6,757 nucleotides of DNA, from NCBI GenBank assembly GCA_937892275.1, contig CALAVG010000034.1, forward strand, positions 1 through 6,757. Reading direction: 5' to 3'. Shown here in pieces: positions 1 through 5,184 of this stretch (the stretch's first letter is position 1; every line of letters begins with the position of its first letter). The notes under the pieces are model-generated. The model saw only the letters and a list, made by a program, of their open reading frames with translations. It was not told where the DNA came from and made no database searches. The translations under genes were made by a program, and so were the position numbers. This DNA comes from an uncultured Methanomicrobiales archaeon. GTDB taxonomy: Archaea > Thermoplasmatota > Thermoplasmata > Methanomassiliicoccales > Methanomethylophilaceae.

Positions 1-127
1 GTGAGTTGACGTCATTGTCCGCAACCCACTTTTTCCTGAGGATCAGGTACAGAGTGAGGATTTCGCGCACGTCCGGGTGCAGAGGGACGGTCCTGAATTC
101 AATGATTTGTACGCAAAAATAAGGAGT
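1..127 (-). CDS. possible partial ORF at left edge, start unclear
   Basis: Read leftward from the TAA at 128-130, one minus-strand frame stays open to the window edge. It reads approximately ...IIEFRTVPLHPDVREILT... followed by LYLILRKKWVADNDVNS. Between about 97 and 20 most codons end in C or G, and the peptide has an amphipathic, protein-like mix of residues, which favours real coding. No ATG, TTG or well-placed GTG is present near the beginning: ATT at 101-103 and GTG at 68-70 are the only possibilities I see, and neither has a Shine-Dalgarno or a TATA box at a suitable distance. It may be the 5' end of a gene with an unusual start, or a remnant. I do not recognise the product. Confidence 0.3.
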
Positions 128-153
128 TTAGGGATGTAGTGCTAAAAGTGTGT

Positions 154-339
154 TCATCGGTGGATAAGTTTCTCGACCGGTTCCTTTTTCTGACCGTCCT
201 TCTTCCTCATGGAGTCTTTCTCTGTAGAGCGGTAGACTTTTCTCTCACTCTCTGAGTTGTATGGGTTTCCTGCTCTGCCTTCAACATTCTTGAGTTCTTT
301 CGAATCCTTTGGTTTCTTCAGGTCTGTCATTTGAACCAC
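154..339 (-). CDS. small charged protein; possible C39-exporter substrate
   Basis: This is a 61-codon ORF starting at GTG (337-339), or a 58-codon ORF from the in-frame ATG at 328-330. It has no cysteine, no membrane segment and is very rich in Lys, Glu, Asp, Arg and Ser, so it is probably disordered. A consensus archaeal TATA box (TTTATATA, 363-370) is centred about 27 nt before the GTG, which fits a leaderless transcript starting at that codon. It lies 75 bp downstream of the C39 ABC exporter on the same strand. Residues 15-22 read ELKNVEGR, resembling the ELxxIxGG end of double-glycine leaders, although the last position is Arg instead of Gly/Ala/Ser. The remaining 39 residues would be a hydrophilic core unlike typical bacteriocins. 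The ORF is probably real because of the promoter; the exporter-substrate role is inference. I recognise no family. Confidence 0.5.
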   Translation of the reverse strand: MVQMTDLKKPKDSKELKNVEGRAGNPYNSESERKVYRSTEKDSMRKKDGQKKEPVEKLIHR

Positions 340-362
340 AATTACTCTATTTTTATTGCCAC

Positions 363-370
363 TATATAAA
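363..370 (-). promoter_or_regulatory. archaeal TATA box for the small ORF
   Basis: The minus strand reads TTTATATA, the archaeal TATA consensus. Its centre is about 27 nt upstream of the GTG at 339 and 36 nt upstream of the ATG at 330. The first spacing is what a leaderless archaeal gene shows. No clear purine-rich BRE precedes it. Confidence 0.55.
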
Positions 371-380
371 GGATTCTTGA

Positions 381-396
381 GAAAAGTAAGAAGATG
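381..396 (-). terminator. pyrimidine-rich tract after ABC exporter
   Basis: About 20 nt past the exporter stop codon the minus strand runs CATCTTCTTACTTTTC, a T/C-rich stretch without a hairpin. Archaeal termination often occurs at such T-rich tracts, and the next promoter (363-370) follows at once. This is weak, position-based evidence. Confidence 0.25.
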
Positions 397-414
397 TCCA
401 AAGTAATGGGTTTC

Positions 415-2655
415 TCATTCCTGGCCTACCTGTTTTTCCCACATCTCGGCATAGAGGCCGCCCGCTACGATCAGTTCCTCATGCGTACCTTGTTCCGACA
501 CCTCTCCGTCCGAGAGTACGTAGATCCTGTCGCATTTGCGGATGGTGCTCAGCCTGTGAGCGACGATCAGCATCGGGATGCCCTCGAGCTTTTCGAACAT
601 AAGGTCATAGGTCAGCTTCTCCGTCAGGTAATCCATGTTGGATGTCGCTTCGTCGAATATCAGGAATGACGGTTTCCTTACCAGTGCCCTCGCTATGGCA
701 AGACGCTGCTTCTCTCCGCCGGAGAGCCCTCCGCCGCGATCGTCCAGATACGAATCGTATCCCGCCGGGAGCCTCTTGATGAATGAATCGCATCCCGTGA
801 TCTCGCAAATATGGTCAAGATCCTCTTGGGACACGTTCTCGGTACCTATAGTTATGTTCTCCTTGATGCTACCGCTGAAGGTATGGACCGTCTGCGGTAC
901 ATAACCTATGTGCTTCCGGATGTTGCTCGCATTTATCTTGGCAAGATCGATGCCGTTGTACAGTACCCTTCCGCCCAGGGGTTCGTACATCTTCATTAGG
1001 ATCTTGGTCAGAGTGGTTTTCCCGGATCCGGATCTGCCCACGAGTGCTATCTTCTCGCCCTTTGACAGACTGATGCTCACATCCCTGAGCACCGGGTCCC
1101 TCATACCGTATCCGAATTTGATGTTCTCGATGCTCACATCAGTGATGTCACCAGAATACGGGTCGTCGGGTATCCCTCCGTCGTCCTCCTCCTTTGCATT
1201 GTATACCTCAGACAGCCTGAGGATGGAGATCCTGACCTCCTGCAGATCCAGCTGCAGCTGGACTATCCTCTGGACGGGATTGATGAAGTATGTGGTCAGG
1301 GCTATGAACGCCACCAATGTACCGATGCTGATCTCACCGTCCATGGCCAGGAGCCCTCCGATGATCAGAGTGGCCAGATTGCCTATCAGGACAACGGCCT
1401 GCGACAGTGTGGTCTGGGCATTGGAGAGGATGCCTTCGGTCAGTTCGTTCTTCAGGGTCTTGACGTATTCATCCTCTACCGTGTCCATTATCATCGATTC
1501 GCTGGCGGTGGCCTTCACGGTCTCAATCCCCGAAAGGTAATCGATGAGTTTCGAATTAAGGCGAGAGTTCTGTTCCATCGATCTGTGGTTGATCTTGCGG
1601 TAGGGTTCCTTGAACAGGTAGATCAGTATGGCATTCGCGACCACCACGGTGATGGGTATCAGGAACAGCTGGCTGGAAACCGTGAACATATACGCTCCGA
1701 CGATCACGGCCATCGATATGTCGATCCCCACGGATAGTGTGGTCGCGGTTAATATGTTCTTGACCACGCTGGAGTCCTGGAACCTGGTGATGACGTCACC
1801 GGTCTTTCTGGTGGAGAAGAAGAGCGTCGGCAGTTTGAAGATGTGTCTGAAATAACCGAACGAGATGGATTTCTCTATGCGCTGCGAGATGATTATGATT
1901 ATATGCGTCCTGACCGCATTGAAGGCAAGATACACTAAGGTGACCACCAACAGCGTCAGACCGGCACTTATGAGCGCTTCCTTGCTGTTATCGGGTATCA
2001 GCTCATCTATCAGTGTGCGGTTGAAATCGGTCATAATGATACCGAAGAGCGATATCATGACCGAGATGCCCAACGCGACAGCGAAGAGCTTCCAATTGGG
2101 TTTGACTATCCTGAAGATCTTTAGTTTTTCATTGCGCTTGTCGCTTTCCAGTTCATTGAACTTCTCCGTAGGTGCGAGAAGGACCATGGTCCCGTCGAAC
2201 TCTTCGAGGAATTCCTTCAGGGGCTTCTTGACCGGACGCGGTTCTGAAGGGTCCATCAGTGTCACATGTTTCTCGGAGACGGAGTAGAGGGCCACATAGT
2301 GCGCCAGTCCCTCCGGGAGGATCACCCTGACGATGGCAGGCATGGTATAATCGCCACCTGCGATGGATTCCTTTGGCACATCGACGGCCAATGTCTCGAA
2401 ACCAATACCTTCGAGACCGTTCATCAATCCTTTGACGGATGTCCCGTAGGCATCGGTCCCCATGAGCGCCCTTATCCTGGAAAGACCGATGTTCTTCCCG
2501 TAGTACGAGCATATGCTGCTCGCACATGCGACTCCGCAATCCGACGAATCGAACTGCATCACAACAGGGATTTTCCTGACGATATCCTTCAGATTGGCAG
2601 GGATGGTCTCCTCCACCATTTTGGCTATGTCGCGGGGATCCAAAGAAACGCTCAT
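415..2655 (-). CDS. C39 peptidase-containing ABC exporter (peptide/bacteriocin type)
   Basis: This 746-residue membrane protein has the full peptidase-containing ABC exporter architecture. Residues about 28-160 are a C39 cysteine peptidase with Q34, the DCG motif with catalytic C40, H119 (AHY) and D135 (MDP), all in the expected order. Residues about 185-465 form the exporter transmembrane region, with hydrophobic segments near 190-208, 230-247, 302-347 and 419-460. Residues about 505-746 are the ATPase: Walker A GRSGSGKTT (540-548), Q-loop Q588, signature LSGGEKQ (644-650), Walker B FLIFDEAT (664-671) and H-loop H700. The family removes leaders after a double-glycine-type site and exports the peptide with ATP. 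Length and all catalytic residues look normal, so it should be active as a homodimer. It starts 58 bp after nth but has its own TATA box; GGAAGG sits directly against the ATG with no spacing. No immunity gene or accessory membrane-fusion gene is visible here. Family assignment is secure; the substrate is unknown. Confidence 0.95.
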   Translation of the reverse strand: MSVSLDPRDIAKMVEETIPANLKDIVRKIPVVMQFDSSDCGVACASSICSYYGKNIGLSRIRALMGTDAYGTSVKGLMNGLEGIGFETLAVDVPKESIAGGDYTMPAIVRVILPEGLAHYVALYSVSEKHVTLMDPSEPRPVKKPLKEFLEEFDGTMVLLAPTEKFNELESDKRNEKLKIFRIVKPNWKLFAVALGISVMISLFGIIMTDFNRTLIDELIPDNSKEALISAGLTLLVVTLVYLAFNAVRTHIIIIISQRIEKSISFGYFRHIFKLPTLFFSTRKTGDVITRFQDSSVVKNILTATTLSVGIDISMAVIVGAYMFTVSSQLFLIPITVVVANAILIYLFKEPYRKINHRSMEQNSRLNSKLIDYLSGIETVKATASESMIMDTVEDEYVKTLKNELTEGILSNAQTTLSQAVVLIGNLATLIIGGLLAMDGEISIGTLVAFIALTTYFINPVQRIVQLQLDLQEVRISILRLSEVYNAKEEDDGGIPDDPYSGDITDVSIENIKFGYGMRDPVLRDVSISLSKGEKIALVGRSGSGKTTLTKILMKMYEPLGGRVLYNGIDLAKINASNIRKHIGYVPQTVHTFSGSIKENITIGTENVSQEDLDHICEITGCDSFIKRLPAGYDSYLDDRGGGLSGGEKQRLAIARALVRKPSFLIFDEATSNMDYLTEKLTYDLMFEKLEGIPMLIVAHRLSTIRKCDRIYVLSDGEVSEQGTHEELIVAGGLYAEMWEKQVGQE

Positions 2656-2677
2656 CCTTCCAAGAATCCGTTTGATG

Positions 2678-2686
2678 TTATAAAAT
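2678..2686 (-). promoter_or_regulatory. archaeal TATA box for ABC exporter
   Basis: The minus strand reads ATTTTATAA in the 58-bp gap between nth and the exporter gene, centred 27 nt upstream of the exporter ATG at 2655. That spacing puts the transcription start at or next to the start codon, so the gene is probably transcribed separately from folC-nth as a leaderless mRNA. Confidence 0.5.
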
Positions 2687-2713
2687 CAATATTACTTTCA
2701 TTAACGGCATGTC

Positions 2714-3391
2714 TCATTTCTTCTTGGTCTTGACCGTTTTCTTGTAATATTGGCAATATCCAGCGATACTGCATCTCTCGCAATGGGGATGATTGGGCTG
2801 GCAGACGACCTGTCCGTGCCTCACGAGGTATCTGTTGATGTCGGACCAACGGTCCTCGTAGGTCATGTCCATGAGTTCGAATTCCGTTTCTTCGGGGGTC
2901 TTCGTATCGACGAGGCCCATCAGATTGGAGATTCTGTGGACATGGGTGTCAACGCATACTGAGGGGATGTCCATTGCATATGATCTCACACATGCCGCCG
3001 TCTTCCTCCCGACCATAGGGAGCTTCATCATCTCTTCTGTGTCGGAAGGTACGATGCCGTCATATTCGTCCCTGAGGATCCTGCAGCATTCCACAATCGC
3101 CTTCCCTTTCTGTTTCGGGAATCCGGCAGGACGGACCAGTTCGGTGACATCATCGATATCGGCTTCAGCTATCGCCTCGATCGTCGGATACTTGTGGAAA
3201 AGGTTGTCGGAGGCCTTCCTCGTGTTATCATCCTTGGTGCGCTGGGAGAGTATAGTGGCGATAAGAACGTGGAACGGGTCCGCTGGCCATTCGGGATTCA
3301 GCCCTTCGGAATTCCTTCCGGGATATGCGCCCTTGTTATACTCCTGTGACAGTATGTCCAGGATCTCGCTCATCTTCTTCTTGCTAACCAT
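2714..3391 (-). CDS. nth: endonuclease III (DNA glycosylase/AP lyase)
   Basis: This 225-residue protein is a bifunctional glycosylase that removes oxidised pyrimidines from DNA and cuts the abasic site by beta-elimination. The helix-hairpin-helix reads LPMVGRKTA, with catalytic Lys130, followed by VDTH containing catalytic Asp148. The C-terminal iron-sulfur loop is complete, C197-x6-C204-x2-C207-x5-C213, so a 4Fe-4S cluster is expected. ILSQRTKDDNT near residues 47-56 resembles archaeal members of the family. Length matches E. coli Nth (211 residues) plus a short lysine-rich tail. The start was set at ATG 3391 because GGAGGA (3401-3406) lies 9 nt before it. A TTG at 3400 sits directly against that site, and an ATG at 3373 forms an ATGA overlap with the folC stop; both are alternatives. 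It overlaps folC by 22 bp, suggesting translational coupling. The usual Gly of LPGVG is Met here. Confidence 0.95.
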   Translation of the reverse strand: MVSKKKMSEILDILSQEYNKGAYPGRNSEGLNPEWPADPFHVLIATILSQRTKDDNTRKASDNLFHKYPTIEAIAEADIDDVTELVRPAGFPKQKGKAIVECCRILRDEYDGIVPSDTEEMMKLPMVGRKTAACVRSYAMDIPSVCVDTHVHRISNLMGLVDTKTPEETEFELMDMTYEDRWSDINRYLVRHGQVVCQPNHPHCERCSIAGYCQYYKKTVKTKKK

Positions 3392-4605
3392 CTCAGACAA
3401 TCCTCCGCTGTCCTGAATGAACCGGTGACCAGGACGGTCCCGCCCATCTTAAGAGCCGCATCGACGGCATCTCCGACCGTATCATAGACGGTCACGTCAT
3501 CGTGGTATTTCCTGTAGTGGGCCGCCAGTTCCTCGGCCGGGGCCGCCCTCGGCGAATCCGGGGCGGATACCAATACCTTCGTGGCGATAGGTGACAGCAA
3601 TTCAGCCATACCTTTAAGGTCCTTGTCGTTCAGCATGGCCGTGACCAGTATCACCTTTCCATAGATCGAACCGATATCCTTCCCGAGGAATTCGGCCCCT
3701 TTGGCTGTATGTGTGACATCCAGGATGAGAGGGAGGTCATCCAGCTTCTCCATCCTTGCAGGCCATTTCGCCGCATCCAATCCGATGGGGATGAAATGCC
3801 TGATCGACTGTGCGTCCTTAAGCGCCAGTACGGCCTCTATCGCCTGGGCGGCGTTCCTTCCTTGGAACGATCCCGGGAGACCTATCCTGAACGTGCCGCA
3901 GTCATAGCGGACCATCGTGTGGTCGGGATAGCAGCCGGTGACATCCGCATCCTCCGGATCGATGATTGTCAGGGGGCATCCGAGCTCATTGGCATGTCTT
4001 CTGATGACCTCCAGCGCCTTCCCTGTGTTGATAGTGATGCAGGGCACCCCGGGTTTCATGATGCCTGCCTTCTCGGACGCTATCGACTCTATGTCCGGTC
4101 CGAGGTACTGGGTGTGCTCCATTCCGATGTTGTTGATCACGGTCACATCTGGTTCCAGCACATTGGTGGAGTCGAGCCTTCCGCCCATCCCCACCTCGAC
4201 TATGTTGATGTCCGTGCCCTCGTTGCGGAAGGCCAAGAGAGCGCATGCAGTCAATGCTTCGAAGTTGGTACACTCGCATCCGATCGCATCCGCTGCGAAT
4301 CTCACCTGCAGAAGATATCTCTCCAGGAGCGCTTCGGTGACGTTCTTACCGTCTATCCTTATGCATTCCGTGACGGATAGTATGTGCGGGGAGGTGAACA
4401 TGCCGACCTTGTAACCTGCTGCTTTCAGAACGGATTCGATCATGCAGCAGACGGATCCTTTCCCGTCGCTTCCTGCAACGTGTATGAATCTTCCCGATCT
4501 ATGAGGCTTGCCCAGGGCATCCAGGAGGTTACGGATATTGTCCAAACCAGGTCTGATCCCGCGTACCGAGAGACCTTCCAGCCACTTCCTCCCTTCATCG
4601 AACAT
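3370..4605 (-). CDS. folC: folylpolyglutamate synthase / dihydrofolate synthase family
   Basis: This 411-residue cytosolic Mur-ligase-type enzyme should join glutamate to folate, or to dihydropteroate, using ATP. The order of motifs fits FolC: HVAGSDGKGS P-loop (42-51), GMFTSPH (68-74), NFEALTA (114-120), IVEVGMGGRLDSTN (135-148), GMEH (161-164), SEKAGIMK (177-184), then a C-terminal domain with PARMEKL (282-288), LDVTHTAKG (295-303) and VTGSF (393-397). Several motifs depart from bacterial consensus: GSDGKGS for GTNGKGS, PAR for PGR, DVTHT for DGAHN. The length is normal and the conserved Lys, Ser and His positions are kept, so it is probably active but may prefer a different pterin. The start ATG follows a weak AGGT, with a TATA-like element 25-26 nt upstream. 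Its stop overlaps nth, forming a two-gene unit. The family is clear; whether it has one or both activities is not. Confidence 0.9.
   Translation of the reverse strand: MFDEGRKWLEGLSVRGIRPGLDNIRNLLDALGKPHRSGRFIHVAGSDGKGSVCCMIESVLKAAGYKVGMFTSPHILSVTECIRIDGKNVTEALLERYLLQVRFAADAIGCECTNFEALTACALLAFRNEGTDINIVEVGMGGRLDSTNVLEPDVTVINNIGMEHTQYLGPDIESIASEKAGIMKPGVPCITINTGKALEVIRRHANELGCPLTIIDPEDADVTGCYPDHTMVRYDCGTFRIGLPGSFQGRNAAQAIEAVLALKDAQSIRHFIPIGLDAAKWPARMEKLDDLPLILDVTHTAKGAEFLGKDIGSIYGKVILVTAMLNDKDLKGMAELLSPIATKVLVSAPDSPRAAPAEELAAHYRKYHDDVTVYDTVGDAVDAALKMGGTVLVTGSFRTAEDCLRWLARRR
3401..3406 (-). promoter_or_regulatory. Shine-Dalgarno site deciding the nth start
   Basis: The minus strand reads GGAGGA inside the end of folC. 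It is 9 nt before ATG 3391 but adjacent to TTG 3400 and 27 nt from ATG 3373, so the 3391 start is favoured. It contrasts with the weak or misplaced sites at the other left-hand genes, as expected for an internal gene of an otherwise leaderless operon. Confidence 0.65.
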
Positions 4606-4626
4606 GATGACCTGTATCCAGTTTCG

Positions 4627-4634
4627 TTTTTAAT
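4627..4634. promoter_or_regulatory. TATA-like element shared by divergent folC and ATP-grasp genes
   Basis: TTTTTAAT (plus strand) / ATTAAAAA (minus strand) is the only AT-rich block in the 51-bp gap. Its centre is about 25.5 nt from the folC ATG (4605) and 26.5 nt from the ATP-grasp ATG (4657), so it could serve leaderless transcription in both directions. No obvious BRE flanks it on either side, so separate overlapping promoters are not excluded. Confidence 0.4.
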
Positions 4635-4656
4635 GATTGATGGACATATTCAGCCG

Positions 4657-5184
4657 ATGAAAGGAGCGGTAGTCATCAACGGTTACCTTGACGGGATATC
4701 TTTCAAAGAACCTGCGGACATGCTCATAGCAGCAGGGGCCAGACAGGACATACCGATAGATGTGTTCACGAATTCGGATCTGATCGCACCCATAGAGGAC
4801 ACCGATTCGCTGTCTGAGAAGCTGGGGGAACAGGACTTCATCCTCTTCTGGGACAAGGACGTCAGGCTGGCCAAGAACCTAGAGGTCTGCGGTTATTCTG
4901 TGATCAACTGCTCGGAGGCAATCAGGATCTGCGATGACAAATCGCTGACGCATCTGATCCTCGCGGATTACGGGATACCGTCGATAAGGACGATTGCGAG
5001 CCCGATGACATTCGGAAGGCCCTATGAGGACGCCGCCGAGGGGATCGCCGAGAAGATAGGGTTCCCCATGGTGGTCAAGGACTGTTTCGGATCGTTCGGA
5101 GAACAGGTGCGTCTCTTGAACGATATGGACGGACTTCTGAAGGAGATGAAGGGTGGTACTCCCAAGATCTTCCAGGAGTTCATC
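4657..5184 (+). CDS. RimK-type ATP-grasp ligase, N-terminal part (cut at junction)
   Basis: These 176 residues hold the pre-ATP-grasp domain (about 1-85, beginning MKGAVVINGYLDG) and the first half of an ATP-grasp fold. DDKSLTHLILADYGIPSIRT starts the ATP-grasp domain, and VVKDCFGSFGEQV (139-151) carries the ATP-binding Lys141 and glycine-rich loop. KIFQEFI (170-176) matches the family strand that normally leads into a GRDxR motif. The family forms amide bonds between a carboxylate and an amine or amino acid via an acyl phosphate, for example adding glutamate to proteins or cofactors; the substrate here cannot be told. The second half, including the magnesium-binding Glu/Asn residues, is absent because the sequence changes to speA. 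Of its arginines, 5 of 6 use AGA/AGG, and none of its 15 glycines uses GGC. The gene is divergent from folC. Confidence 0.8.

Noticed and set aside
908..1540. Plus-strand 210-codon ORF opposite the ABC exporter
   Set aside because: The other strand carries all exporter motifs in order; the plus frame gives a Ser/Pro/Arg-rich sequence without any family feature.
3709..4414. Overlapping plus-strand ORFs opposite folC
   Set aside because: They are shadows of folC, without promoters or recognisable domains.
4384..4656. Upstream extension of the ATP-grasp/speA ORF
   Set aside because: This part is antisense to the folC N-terminus; family similarity starts at the MKG of position 4657.
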